From: Siderastrea siderea
Lineage: Eukaryota; Cnidaria; Anthozoa; Scleractinia; Rhizangiidae
NCBI GenBank assembly: GCA_964030785.1
Contig: OZ034978.1
Span: forward strand, 16,013,453 to 16,077,452
Length of the DNA: 64,000 nucleotides
Direction: 5' to 3'
Shown: piece by piece, positions 24,033 to 35,785 of the stretch
How positions within the stretch are numbered: position 1 is the first letter of the stretch
Layout: every line of letters starts with the position of its first letter
Notes under the pieces: generated by a model
Told to the model about the DNA's origin: nothing
What the model saw: the letters and a program-made list of their open reading frames with translations, nothing else
The model's database searches: none
Made by a program: the position numbers and the translations under genes

Positions 24033-25758
24033 GAGATTAGCGTCATTTGAAAAATGAATCCCAAGGGCGTAAACAGAATCAGTAGGCCACTTAAAGCCAA
24101 ACGGTTTGTCAAGATGTTCCTTCCACGAGCCTAACCATAACGCTTCAGACTTGTGTGTATTAAAGAAAAGGGTATGTATACCTTCGCAGACTGGCTGCGT
24201 TATTACAATAATCTCGATGTGGCTCCTGGCCTCGAGGCTCTGGAAAAGATGCGTGCTTTCTATACTGATAAGGGAATCGATATTTTGAAAGACGCTGTCA
24301 GTATCCCCGGTGTTAGTTTACATTACTTGCTCCGCGGATGTGTTGAGAGGGGCGCGGATCTTTACAGCCCGGACAAAGAAGCGTATGAGATGCTGAAAGA
24401 AGCTGTTGTCGGAGGTCCAAGCCTCGTTTTCACAAAATACCACGAAGTTGGAGTCACGAAGATAAGGTCTCATCGAATAGCGGAACCCCGTCTTTGCAAA
24501 AATATCGTTGGTTACGACGCCAATGCTTTGTACTTGTCAACCATGCTTAGAGACATGCCTTGCGGAAAGGGAAGGGTCGTGCACTATAACTACCAAGCCG
24601 CCGCTCCCATACTAACACAAAGGCTCAAAGAAGGAAAATGGTTCGGATTCGCGGAAGTAGACATAGAGATCCCGAAGACCCTGTGGCCAAAATTTGAGGA
24701 GATGTGCCCGTTCTTCTACAACAAAGAGGTGCCTGTTGAAGCTGTGCCGCAGCATATGCTTGACTACCTAAAACGCACGAAGCTGAACCGTGGAGGCGGA
24801 AAGAAGTTAGTGGGAGCATTGTCTGCAAAGAAGATATTATTTTACGGTCCTCTACTTAGATGGTATCTTGAGCATGGAGCAGTGATCACAAATGTTTATC
24901 GGACGATTGACTACCAACCAACTAAGATATTCACTTGGTTCGTGGAGCAAGTGACGGAGGCGCGCCGAACTGGAGACGTGGAAAAAGCAAGGCGCTGCTG
25001 GCCGAGGTGTTCAAGCTGTTAGGAAATAGCGGGTACGGGAAGCTCATCGAAGCCTTGGAGCGGCAAACAAACATCATTTACACCAAAGACGAGAAGGTAG
25101 TCGACTGAGCCTTGCGAAGCGCATATTTCAGTGAACTTGACGAGATCGGGCAGGCGTATGAGTTGGAAAGTCGAAAGCCTCGGATCACAATCAGAAGACC
25201 ATTTCAGGTAGGAGTAGCTGTATATCAACTCGCAAAGCTTCGAATGCTTGAATTCTATTATGACTTTCTTGACAGGTATTTTGACAGAAGAGATTTCGAA
25301 TTGATTCAGATGGAAACAGACAGCAATTACATGGCAATCAGCGCAGAAAAGTTGGAAGACATCGTCAAACCAGAGCTGCAAACAGAATTTGAGGCAAAAA
25401 AGCAAGAGTGGTTAGCTTGGCACAAGTGGAGCAGTCGGACCCCTGGGTTCTTTAAACTCGAGTGTGATGGCAGCAGAATGATTGCACTCTGCTCAAAATG
25501 TTATTTCGTCGATGAACCTGAGGGCGAAAAAAATAAGTTCATCACGAAAGGGATGTCAAAGAAACAGGACGAGATCACGTGGCAGCGTTTCAGGTCAGCT
25601 TTGGATGGCAGCAAGGACATGGCAACGAACACTGGTTTTCGCATGAACAACGGGAGGATTGTTACGTACGAACAGCAGAAGCTGGGGCTGAGCGCTTACT
25701 ACGACAAACGCTGGGTATTGGAAGACGGTATTCACACAGAACCGATCGAGTTTCATAG

Positions 25759-26761
25759 TTAGATTGCCGGTGGTAGCTGTGTATCTGGAGGGACAACCAA
25801 AAGCTCTTCGAGGACAAACCCGCGTTTTGGTCCGTCAAACAAATAATAGAGAACCGGTGCATTTGGTTTTATCATAATCTTTTCAATCTCGTAAACTTTC
25901 AGAGACCAGATTGGGTCGGTAGCTCTTCGCCAGCCACCTTCAAGTTCACCGGATTGATAGAGGTAGCGAACACTTAAACCGGAGGGGAGCTTCTTTTCGT
26001 TTACACCAACGGGTCTCAAATAAGGGGTCGAGGGTTTGGATGGAACAGTTTTCTCTTTGATGGTCTCAACGGGTTTCTGACCGGTCAGTCGAGTGACTTC
26101 TTTATTCAAAGCTGAAATAACAGCGGGCAGTCGGGCCACCCATTCAGTCGATCTTTTGTCGTCTGGGAGGCGCATTTCAACCCCATATTGGTGTCCAAAC
26201 AGTCGTTCAGCCAGGATGCGGTTGAATCTTTCAACGATAGCTTGATCACGGTGAATATCCACACGGCCGCGTCTAACCTCAACATTATGTTTCGAAAGCA
26301 GTTGATTCACAGCGCCCATAAACTCATGACCAGGATCGACCTGAAGCAGTTTCGGCCACTTCAAAGGACCACGACTATAAATCCGTTCCAGAGCAGCTGC
26401 GACTTCTTTGGCCTTTTTTTGTGGTCAACGGTTCGGCCTCTTTGTATCGAGAGGCCACATTTACCACTGTGAGGGCATATTTAAAAGTTTTACGGGATTG
26501 TGGTGGGCGATCGTGTGGGAGATACAGAAGATCGGCTTGGTGAACTTTGTTTGGAACAGGAACATCAAATTTCGGTCTTGGAATGTACCGTGGGGCTGGT
26601 AAATAAACCTGCCAAAGAGCTTGCTTCATCAACCAGTTTCGAGCCACATCTTCCGAGACTTTCGCTGCCTGGGCTAATTTCTTAATCGCTGCAAACCCTT
26701 TCCAATACCCTTGCGGGCTGTAATAAATTTTTGACAACCTATTGAAAATGCCCGCGCTCAT
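25759..26761 (-). pseudogene. Polinton retroviral-type integrase (frameshifted)
   Basis: Inserts viral DNA into the host genome. Start chosen at 26761 (MSAGIFNRLSKIYYS), leaving 21 bp to the divergent zinc-ribbon gene. An N-terminal helical part (WKGFAAIKKLAQAAKVSEDV) precedes the RNase-H-fold core. Its acidic triad is visible as HQADLLYLP (first Asp), LLQVDPGHEF (second Asp) and HRDQAIVERFNR (Glu). A chromodomain-like tail follows (KVYEIEKIMIKP..GFVLEELLVV). A frameshift near 26370-26400, in a T-rich run, separates the first Asp from the rest. It ends tail-to-tail with the polymerase gene: the two stop regions meet at 25759-25762. Confidence 0.9.
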
Positions 26762-26782
26762 TGTATACCATACAGTAAAAAA
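26762..26782. promoter_or_regulatory. Very short divergent promoter, integrase / zinc-ribbon gene
   Basis: Only 21 bp separate the two start codons; it contains GTATAC and an A-run before the plus-strand ATG. Both genes must be driven from within or overlapping this stretch. Confidence 0.4.
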
Positions 26783-27352
26783 ATGGACGACCCATTTGGT
26801 TGTTTGCAAGGTGTGAAAATCTCGTCAAAATTGATGCAAGAAATATTGCAAAAAAGAAATGAATTACACTTATTTCCATTATCAAATACGATTAATCGTT
26901 GTCCTTCATGCGAGGAGCAACTAGTTTATGTGGTGAATGAGTTCTGTCGTGAATGTCCAAAATGTGGTAGAGTGTTTGAATGTGATGATGATGAACAGTT
27001 CCAAGAAGAAAATCGGGGAAGAAGTTCCACTGCGCCTCCTACGACTAATTTTCATTTAAAAAATGTTTTTCGGAAATCGAGCATTGACAAAATATTTTCT
27101 TCCAGCGAGGTCGCTTTTCTGGGTAAGGTTATTGCTCAATTTCAGGAGATAACCGGCAAGTCAGTGAACTACCCCTGTTTTCTGCACAATTATTTTGAAA
27201 TGGCACCTTCTGAATGCTGGCCCCACAAAAAAGAAATTATGGAATCTATTTTTCATCACCTTCCTAAAACATTTGCAAGCAGGCGGCACGCAAAACAGGA
27301 GTTTGAAAAGTGGTGGAGCACTACTTCAAGCCCAACCCCAACTTTTGTTTGA
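26783..27352 (+). CDS. Zinc-ribbon protein, possibly VLTF3-like transcription factor
   Basis: Intact 189-codon ORF. Residues about 40-66 form a zinc ribbon (CPSCEEQL..CRECPKCGRVFEC). A basic/aromatic segment and a predicted helical region follow (SIDKIFSSSEVAFLGKVIAQFQ, then FLHNYFEM.. and KQEFEKWW). A ribbon followed by a helical block containing a Phe-Gln motif is the layout of late transcription factor 3 of large eukaryotic DNA viruses. The match is by layout only, so the function is an inference. It diverges from the integrase. The C-terminus overlaps the end of the convergent PLA2 gene (27321). Confidence 0.6.
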   Translation: MDDPFGCLQGVKISSKLMQEILQKRNELHLFPLSNTINRCPSCEEQLVYVVNEFCRECPKCGRVFECDDDEQFQEENRGRSSTAPPTTNFHLKNVFRKSSIDKIFSSSEVAFLGKVIAQFQEITGKSVNYPCFLHNYFEMAPSECWPHKKEIMESIFHHLPKTFASRRHAKQEFEKWWSTTSSPTPTFV

Positions 27353-28085
27353 AATTAATTGTCTTCCTCGCAGCCGCATGATCCCACTGCCTTTGTTTCA
27401 ACGGAACTGCGTCAAGAGCCTCACCATTTTTTATCCGCTTTGTGTTTGCAATTTTTTTTTCATTTTCACCGTATTTTTTGCTTCGGTTCGAACAAACACC
27501 ATAGTCCACGTCATGTTGCATTGCGATTGCGTCTGTTGCCCCTGTTGGTGTTTGATATATTTCCCTAATCTGACCCGTTTCTGGATCGTAGTTCACCTGC
27601 TGTTCAAGGGGATTATATGGCCCGGTATAATTATGCCCCGGTAATGTCCAACCCCGTTTTCCTATTGCTGCATGTATATCAAACCCAGCCCCGTCTAAAT
27701 CAGGTCTGTCAGTTTTGTACCGAAGGTTTGGTCGAGCTTTAGTTGAAAGTTGATCTAACATTTCACTACCAACTTTTTCAATGACTGGGCGCGCTTTGTT
27801 CAGCGTGTAATTTATTGCTTTCTTTTGCAGTTCGGGGTCTCTCATAGCTTCAGAAACGTAATATCGTCTAGCTTCAAAACCTTTTTTCGCAAGAAATGGG
27901 ATCCTTTTTGTAATAGCTAGATCACCCACCGCCATAGCAACGTCGCCAAATATACCACTGCCCTCAGCGCGGGAGGGCTCACCTAGTTTCCCGGCATAAA
28001 ACGTGTTTTCATTATTCCGCAACTAGCGCATTTTACCTTTAAGAGTTTTCGATTGTTCTTTGTGATTCACACAGTACACTTCCAT
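27321..28085 (-). pseudogene. Zinc-ribbon plus parvovirus-type phospholipase A2 virion protein
   Basis: The PLA2 core is at about 27450-27640: GHNYTGPYNPLEQQ (calcium loop type) followed by TDAIAMQHDVDYGVC (the His-Asp catalytic pair). This is the arrangement of the PLA2 domain in parvovirus capsids, where it breaches the endosomal membrane; adintoviruses carry similar genes. The open stretch starts at 28022, but the likely true start is 28085 (MEVYCVNHKEQ), preceded by TATATA. Between them another frame reads KCASCGIMKTRF, a zinc-binding half-site, so a frameshift near 28020-28040 splits the N-terminal zinc motif. The PLA2 domain itself is unbroken. It sits with the structural genes. Confidence 0.8.
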
Positions 28086-28095
28086 TGTATATATC

Positions 28096-28557
28096 TTATG
28101 AAAAATAATTCTTTACTATTTGCTCGTTTTGAAGTAAATCATCGGTGAACATTTTCAAAATATCGACGAAACTGGTGCCCTTGTTTCTTTCGTTTAAAAA
28201 GAGGAGGCAGTAGTAACCATATCTCACACTTTGTTCCCATTGAATTTGGTTATCATTTCTGAAAAAATGTTTGATTCCGTGCATTGACATTTCTTTTTCC
28301 CATTCCAAAGGTGGCGGAAGCCCAAATGAATCAAAATACTCGTACGCGCCATTTTTGGCATGCCAACAACACACCCAATGAATTCCCAAACTTCCGAAAT
28401 CATCCAAGTTGATAATACATGGAGAATGAAACATGGGTTTTGTTTCGTTTCTGCTAAAAATACCTTTTATAGGGATTCGTAAGAAGTTGCACCATTTTCT
28501 GAGGTCTATGTTGGATAGAGGTTTATCTTCAAACTTAATTTTTTTTAAAATAATCAT
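28096..28557 (-). CDS. Adenain-like cysteine protease
   Basis: Processes virion precursor proteins during maturation. Start chosen at 28557 (MIILKKIKFEDK); the frame is open to 28680, but that part lies inside the upstream gene and is low-complexity. With this start the length is about 153 residues. The catalytic set is visible: His60 in GIHWVCCW, Asp76 in YEYFDSFG, and Cys117 in RYGYYCLLFL with Gln109 upstream as the oxyanion residue. It overlaps the end of the preceding gene by about 22 bp. Intact. Confidence 0.85.
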   Translation of the reverse strand: MIILKKIKFEDKPLSNIDLRKWCNFLRIPIKGIFSRNETKPMFHSPCIINLDDFGSLGIHWVCCWHAKNGAYEYFDSFGLPPPLEWEKEMSMHGIKHFFRNDNQIQWEQSVRYGYYCLLFLNERNKGTSFVDILKMFTDDLLQNEQIVKNYFS

Positions 28558-29239
28558 CCCAAGTTCCAAAGAAAGGTGGAGGTCGAATTTGCATTCCTCC
28601 ACCCTTTTTTGGAGGTGGAGGGAGGGGTGGTGCTCGTCGTGGTCGTGAGCGTGGTGGTTGAGTTTGCAAACCTTTTCCAATTATTTTTTTGACTAAATCG
28701 ATAGCCAAAGGTATTCCAATTGACGCTAACATACCAAGAAAACCACCATACTGTGCTGCGCCTCCCATCACAAAACCTTTTCCAACAAGATATTGTTCTG
28801 CCGCCTCTTTCTGAGTAGGAGTCATTTGCTGGACAAGGTTATAAAGCTCAATTTCCTTCGACCCAAAACCCTTTCCGAATATCTTTTTCAGCACCTTTTC
28901 AGCGCCGAAACTCAAACCTGCACTTGCTAATGCCCCAAGGGCTGTCTTTATCAAAGGTCGTGCCAAACCTAACATAGCAGAAAACAAACTTCCACCACGC
29001 TGCGCAGTATTTTGAATCTGGGTCTGGCTTAATTTTAGCTCAACCCCTTTCCCTGCCGCTGCGGTTTTCTTCAGTCGCGAGATTTGAGTAGCAGTGAGAA
29101 GGAGTTCGTCACCGCGCCCAATTTGGCCTGGTTTAACTCTCAGAGTAACAGCTGTCTTCGAAACATAAGCTTTTTGAAGTTTCTTTTTCTGACCATCAGT
29201 CAGTGCGATTTTATATGGATGATAAGTTGTGCTCATCAT
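28535..29239 (-). CDS. Membrane-active minor virion precursor (putative)
   Basis: Intact 234-codon ORF. Residues 10-75 hold repeats of a pattern like LT..Q...L.KA......V.L.L...Q (IALTDGQKKKLQKAY; LLLTATQISRLKKTA; ELKLSQTQIQ). Two hydrophobic stretches follow, about 84-118 (SLFSAMLGLARPLIKTALG) and 164-188 (YGGFLGMLASIGIPLAIDL), then a proline-rich, basic tail. Three sites fit the adenain cleavage pattern (I/L/M)-x-G-x-G: residues 120-124 (IFGKG), 151-155 (LVGKG) and 186-190 (IIGKG). Comparable genes in Polintons and adintoviruses lie next to the protease. The role, like adenovirus pVI/pX, is inferred from context. Confidence 0.6.
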   Translation of the reverse strand: MMSTTYHPYKIALTDGQKKKLQKAYVSKTAVTLRVKPGQIGRGDELLLTATQISRLKKTAAAGKGVELKLSQTQIQNTAQRGGSLFSAMLGLARPLIKTALGALASAGLSFGAEKVLKKIFGKGFGSKEIELYNLVQQMTPTQKEAAEQYLVGKGFVMGGAAQYGGFLGMLASIGIPLAIDLVKKIIGKGLQTQPPRSRPRRAPPLPPPPKKGGGMQIRPPPFFGTWDDYFKKN

Positions 29240-29273
29240 GCGTGTATATTATACTCAGAATTTTTTTATTTGT

Positions 29274-30535
29274 CTAGACGGCGACAAGCTCATTGCCAAT
29301 TTGCTTCAGCACAAATTCTTCTTCATTCAAAACCACGGCGAAGATTGTGTAATCTTGAGCGTTAGCGGCTTCGTTCAGTCTTTAATGGAATTCGAGCTTT
29401 TTGGGGTCGCCTGTCACACTTTCTTTAGCATTTCGTAGATCGAAGTAGATAATTGGGTATAACTTCTGAAAATTGGCGAGCTGCAGCTGAACGCCAGTGT
29501 TGTAGTCATTCTTTCTGAATCGAAATTGATTAAATCATTCAAAATTCTTATTTTAAAGTCATCGTCGTACTCAAGCTCAGGGTAAAAGTTTGTGCCGTAC
29601 TTAAGGCGGCAAGTGGCTAATCTTGCTGTGTTATCACCATCGATATCAAATGTGTCAAAGATATAAGGGTTTTGCGTGAAAACATTTTGTTTCCAAGTTT
29701 GTTGAATGAATACAAAAACATGTTTGGGGTTTTTTACCCCAGGTGTAATCAACCACGTACCATTCGCATCTCTTCGGGAGCTGCTCTGTTTCAAAGTTTC
29801 TTTCATGTATTTCCATTGGGTTGGCTTCAAGAAATTTTCATTGACCAGGGTTTGTCCTTGGCCAGTGAAATGTAATTGTGGCACCCACAACTCAAATTTA
29901 CGGACAACAATCCTTCGAGCTGTTTCATCGTTTTGGAAAATCATTTCTCTGTCGTTTTGCAGAGTAATTTCAAACTCAAATAACATAGGTGGCAACAGCC
30001 TGTCGGAAAGACCTTCGAAGAAAGAGTATCTGTTCAAAGGGATAATGGTCTGAACTATCTCACCTCCATGTGATAGAACCGCCCTTGCCCGCATTCCAAC
30101 GTTTGTCGCATTGCCATCAGTCACTGTGGTGGCGTCAGAGTCAAGATACCAAAACTGGTTTTTTGCCAAGCTTCTCGAAAAATCGTCCGAATAGTCAAGC
30201 AGGTTACTGATGAAAATGACCTTGTGGATATCGTTCGCCTCATTCAGAAGTTTTCCGGCTGATTTAACGGTTAAACGTCTGATCAATGAGAAAGAACCGT
30301 TGAACGGAGCCGATTCAGTGTCAGCACCAATGTCGGCTCCGTTTGCTACAGCTTAAAACTTAAAATCGACGCGGAAATAAGCGTTGTACCAGTCATAAAA
30401 ATTGTCCCGGTCTTTCAAGTAAAATTGGTAGCCCGACTTTTCTTGATATTGGTTATTCACAGGGAAGGTGAGCGGGGTGTTTAAATTAACTTGAATGTAT
30501 TCAGTCTTCTCGAGGTATGGTGGAGTTCTGAACAT
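29274..30535 (-). pseudogene. Polinton major capsid protein (double jelly roll), broken
   Basis: Forms the icosahedral shell. It starts at 30535 (MFRTPPYLEKTEYIQ). Characteristic Polinton capsid segments are readable throughout: NAYFRVDFKF, then after a stop SAPFNGSFSLIRRL, DYSDDFSRSLAKNQFWYLDSD, and DDDFKIRILNDLINF. Damage: TAA directly after DFKF (about 30353), a frameshift near 29510, and a second stop at about 29362. The tail continues in the new frame to TAG at 29274-29276. The original length of about 420 residues is at the short end for this protein. The long central stretch 29414-30286 remains open. Confidence 0.85.
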
Positions 30536-30637
30536 GTTGACAAGAGTTTATGTTAAGAGAAAAAATTTCTTTGATTAAATTTCGTTTGCCAAAATTCGAT
30601 TTAATTTCACAAGGGCGTCATCTGATCGTTTTGGCAT

Positions 30638-30954
30638 TTAGTTTTGCAAAATATTTGCAAGTTTCTTTTTTACATTCTGAGACACCGGTTTCTGCTTTCG
30701 CTCTTGCAGTAGTTTTCGTATTTGTTTTGAACCTTTTTCAACAGCAAGTTCATCAACTTTCTGACCCACTTTTTCAGCGAATGTTTTTGTGGCTAATTTT
30801 CGGCAGTTTTCATTGCCACGTTCTTTACAGTGCCTTTGAATACTTTACCGATGGTCATGAGGGTGTCACAGATCACACCCGACCCTTTGTGTTTATATCG
30901 ATAACTTCCGGTGTTTTCGTCAAAGACTCTTGCCCACTCGCTCGGATGATTCAT
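30638..30954 (-). pseudogene. Small basic Polinton protein (frameshifted)
   Basis: A start at 30954 (MNHPSEWARVFDENTG) reads through KHKGSGVICDTLMTIGKVF to a stop near 30793. A neighbouring frame continues without break with a Lys/Arg-rich helical tail (KQIRKLLQERKQKPVSQ) to the stop at 30638-30640. A frameshift at about 30790-30800 joins the two parts of what was likely a protein of about 105 residues. It lies between the capsid and penton genes. Possibly a core or scaffold protein; no family recognised. The plus-strand ORF over it is a shadow. Confidence 0.55.
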
Positions 30955-30981
30955 AACTGTATATTTATAACAACAAAATCC

Positions 30982-31746
30982 TTACTCTTTTTCAATCATT
31001 AAGCTGATTGCAATGTCTGTCCCGTTGAGATCCAGAATATTGTTTCTTCTGTCTGTCACCCAAACTCTTATTTCATTAATATTGCTTTTATTTACAGTTT
31101 GCCACTCAAGCCGACGCGGCTCTTTTTGAAATGGATAGCTAACCTGAAGCCCTGTTGTTGAGAAACTGTATAACACATCGCTTGGAAAATTGTTTGATTG
31201 GCGTGTGACAAGATCGCAGTGCAAATACACCCAATCAACACCTCTTGTGATATTTGGAACGAATTTTCCGACATAGCCTTTTTCTCCTGTCAAGATTTTT
31301 TTCTCATAGCCAAGCAATTCAGCGAAAGCTCCTTGAGAAAAGTCAAGCTCATAATTTTCGTGCATCGAAATTACAACCCGGTAAATTGACATGTCGAAAT
31401 ACATTGTAAAAATGTAATCACTATCTTTTTCTGCCGGGTCTACTTTACCGATGTGTTTCTGAAGAAAAGTGTTGATTCTTTTGTAATCATACATTCCATT
31501 CGGAAAAGTTAAGGTCTGCCACGCTTCAGTTTTCTTTCTCCAGCGAATTTTGTTGTTGTCGTAAAAGGCATCGATGTTGTACCATGAGTAACTCATCGTG
31601 ATAAGTCTGTTTAGCGCAGCTTTATAGGTTCCTGAACCCCACTTGATCGGAGGATTAAACTTCACTGTAAAATCATGTGAAACATTCCGTTCTCCGCCCC
31701 TTTCTTGTTTTGCAAGGCTCGAGTCAAGCAGAATATCAAAGCTCAT
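30982..31746 (-). CDS. Polinton minor capsid (penton, single jelly roll) protein
   Basis: Intact 254-codon ORF starting MSFDILLDSSLAKQ. Features are typical of Polinton pentons: an N-terminal arm (HDFTVKFNPPIKWGSGTYKAALNRL), an aromatic-rich beta region (YSWYNIDAFYDNNKIRWR), FPNGMYDYKRINTFLQKHIG, GAFAELLGYEKKIL, and a C-terminal strand (INEIRVWVTDRRNNILDLNG). It would occupy the fivefold vertices beside the major capsid protein. A TATATAATT motif lies about 8 bp upstream of the start. The LINE insertion begins just upstream. Confidence 0.8.
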   Translation of the reverse strand: MSFDILLDSSLAKQERGGERNVSHDFTVKFNPPIKWGSGTYKAALNRLITMSYSWYNIDAFYDNNKIRWRKKTEAWQTLTFPNGMYDYKRINTFLQKHIGKVDPAEKDSDYIFTMYFDMSIYRVVISMHENYELDFSQGAFAELLGYEKKILTGEKGYVGKFVPNITRGVDWVYLHCDLVTRQSNNFPSDVLYSFSTTGLQVSYPFQKEPRRLEWQTVNKSNINEIRVWVTDRRNNILDLNGTDIAISLMIEKE

Positions 31747-31756
31747 TATTGGAATA

Positions 31757-32910
31757 TATAATTAGTAACAATTTTTTTCTTTTGCTTTTTTTTTTTTTCC
31801 TTTTTTTTATTGAAAAAAATAAGACTTTACAATATTGAATGTTGGGAAAAAAAAAGACGTACAAAAAACAGATACAATATTGATAATACAGAGAAAAAAT
31901 TACACCGTTTCACTACATATAAGTACAAGTACAGAGTTAGTTTACAACAGATTAATTTAATTACAATTTTAACGAAAACAAGAAAAAAAGAAATAGGAAA
32001 AAAACAAAAAAAAAAAAAAAGCAGGTGGCACATTCTATGTGGAAACATTTTGAGGGGCTAAAGCGCATAATGTTGTCCATTTTGATCTAAATTTCGACAA
32101 GGTGTTGTTTTTAAAAGCGATTCTGCTTTCACAAAGGATCTTGTCTTTGAGAACGAGATGAAACATTTCAAAGCTTGGGGGGCTGTTATCCAACCAAGCC
32201 TGGAAAATGTGATATTTTGCGATGATTAGAACATGGTTTAAGGCGTAAAACTTAGTACAGTCTGGTTTATAGCCGTACAGAATATCCGTCACGCTTAAGG
32301 AACGATTCTCCGATCGTTTCTCATTCCACCAATTAACAATTTCACGCCAAAAACTTTGCGTAATGGGGCATTCATACAAAAGATGAACCAAAGTTTCGTT
32401 GGGAAAGTTGCAGCGCTCACAGCGAGGTGACGTTTTCAGTCCCATTTTAAAAAGGCGTTTGTTTGTAGGAAGAATACCATGAATGATTTTGTATTGGAAA
32501 CATCTTAGTTTGTTTTCTACTGTGACTTTAAAAGGCAATTGGTAGGTAGCTTTCGGGGATAAGTTTTTTCCGACTAGTTCTAGTTCTATTTTGGGGGATT
32601 TAAGAACTTTCAAAACAAAAAGTTCGCGAGCAATTTTGGCAGTGACATTAGAGGGGGTTAGGTTATCTCTGACAGCCATATTGGAGGGTATTTGCTTAGG
32701 ATTTAAAAGGGAGTTTTTCCACCCACTAGGGATTGCAGAGAGGAGGCCGTAATATATGTTAAGAAATTTACTTTTAGACCATATTTATCTTGAAATTCGG
32801 TTATGGACAAGAACCTACCATCTACCAGAAGGTCGCGTATTTTTATCACACCTTTTTGATACCATGACAGGAAAAAGATCGGTTTTCCATCTATTCTTTT
32901 TATCGATTGT
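31757..32910 (-). mobile_element. Second 5'-truncated LINE inside the Polinton
   Basis: Minus-strand LINE piece with its poly-A end at the left (long T-run at 31783-31809). The end of its protein is readable in two stretches: 32703-32921 (FFLSWYQKGVIKIRDLLVDG) and 32035-32679 with the zinc-knuckle CERCNFPNETLVHLLYEC. Related in type to the LINE at 22391-24161 but clearly different in sequence. It interrupts the 3' part of the proline-rich gene. The exact edges and the target duplication could not be fixed; the edges are given to within about 15 bp. Confidence 0.8.
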
Positions 32911-33819
32911 GCCGAGTTCAACTAGTGAATCAAGCAGAGACAATACCTGATTTTTTAGTTTTATTGAGCTGTTTCCTGCTTTTATCGATCCTAAGCTCAA
33001 ATGAAGTTGGTTGATCAATTTTTCAGCTTCATCAGCGATGCCACTTCCTTCGGTTTCCCAATCCTGTTCAGAAAAGTCCTCGTCACCGTCTGAAGGCTCA
33101 ACATAAGGTCTTCGGCTCATGACAGCTTTTTCCCAAGGGGTTCGAGTAGTTTCTCTTTTGCGTAGGGGAGTGGACTTTATTCTCTGCTTCCCCTCCTCTA
33201 ACTGTTTCGATAGAGGTTGGGTTACCCTTCTTTTTTCATTGATCCCATCTCTTATTTTTTTTAGTTCCGCAATGGTTTTGCCTTTCAAACCTAATTTCGA
33301 TTTTCCTACTGTGTAGTTGGGATCATTTCCGTATTGCGTTATTAACCGATTGACCGTTTGCAACAGGGTTGATTCATGTTGATATTCAGGCTCAACCGGT
33401 CCCGGCATCCCCCACTCTTTATGTGTGGATTTTTCTTCCATCCGCGGTGGGGGTGGTTGTGGATAATCATCATCATCAACAACTTCATGATATGGGGGTG
33501 GTGGTGTTGGTGGTGGTGGTGGTGTTGGTGGTGGTGATGGTTCTGGTGATGGTGCTGGTGCATCCGGTCTGAATTCATCACCAAAAAGGTTAATTTCGTC
33601 AAATTCATCAGGAACTTCCTGCTCCTCTTCTTCTTCTTCTACAGTGGCGCTGCTCTTTTCATCAAGCCTTTTTCTAATAGGTTTAAAAAGCTCTTCTCCT
33701 GAGAGCTGACTAAACTCTTTGTTAATTTTATCCATTTTGAATTTTTGGTGAATTTCTTGTGTTTGCTGATCGACCGCCGACTTTTCTTCAGCTAACTGAT
33801 GCCACTTTTTTACTGACAT
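32911..33819 (-). pseudogene. Proline-rich Polinton protein (3' end cut by LINE)
   Basis: Start chosen at 33819 (MSVKKWHQLAEEKSAVDQQ), 32 bp from the divergent ATPase start; the open frame to 33864 lies beyond that promoter. Domains by eye: N-terminal coiled-coil-like part, acidic tract (TVEEEEEEQEVPDEFDE), proline-rich stretch (PEPSPPPTPPPPPTPPPP, about residues 95-115), basic segment (KQRIKSTPLRKRETTR), and a C-terminal helix (IADEAEKLINQLHLSLGS..VLSLLDSLVELG). After about 32911 the frame runs into LINE sequence, so the native end is lost. Function unknown; the position suggests a virion protein. Confidence 0.6.
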
Positions 33820-33851
33820 ATTTCCAGCGTGAATATATAGAAGCGAAAAAA
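33820..33851. promoter_or_regulatory. Divergent promoter, proline-rich gene / packaging ATPase
   Basis: A 32-bp gap between opposite start codons with one central GAATATATAGAA, about 12 bp from each start. Confidence 0.5.
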
Positions 33852-35776
<1,925 letters not shown>

Positions 35777-35785
35777 AATGGACAA

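Larger units (their letters stand above)
22391..24161 (-). mobile_element. 5'-truncated LINE (Tx1/L1-like) inside the polymerase gene
   Basis: AAAGAAAAGGGTAT occurs immediately before (22377-22390) and after (24162-24175), a perfect 14-bp target duplication. The polymerase frame resumes across it. The element runs on the minus strand, with its A-rich 3' end at the left. It encodes the end of the RT and the C-terminal part (SWRRRKLTLYGKINIIKTL.., 23136-24032) and a zinc-knuckle region (CFHCKDKAETLLHLLVHCPH, 22605-23081), separated by a stop or frameshift. The 5' part is missing, as usual for LINE copies. Confidence 0.9.
20060..25762 (+). pseudogene. Polinton protein-primed DNA polymerase B (interrupted)
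   Basis: Replicates the linear viral DNA using a protein primer. Blocks in order: a charged N-terminus (20060-20551); a segment with DNLCLWRCIAVHRG, then a C2H2 finger CVHCRARFTQACSLQRHTQTC (20693-21270); a Vsr-like nuclease block (HGCHWHRCRECY..WACE, about 21480-21660); 3'-5' exonuclease motifs (FYDFEAYGEK about 21720, FNSGRYDLN about 22024, YNNLDV about 24207); and palm motifs YDANALYLS (24513), GNSGYGK (about 25021) and ETDSNY (25313). A LINE inserted at 22391-24161 splits the exonuclease. Frameshifts lie near 20530, 20680, 21290, 21700 and 24995; TGA at 25106. It starts just inside the left inverted repeat. About 1,300 codons without the LINE, a usual size. Confidence 0.9.

Noticed and set aside
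30550..31002. 150-codon plus-strand ORF
   Set aside because: Antisense shadow of the small basic Polinton gene on the minus strand; hydrophobic composition is typical of such shadows.
33342..33608. His/Pro-rich ORF on the minus strand
   Set aside because: Frame-shadow of the proline-rich Polinton gene; the His run results from reading GGTGGT repeats in another frame.
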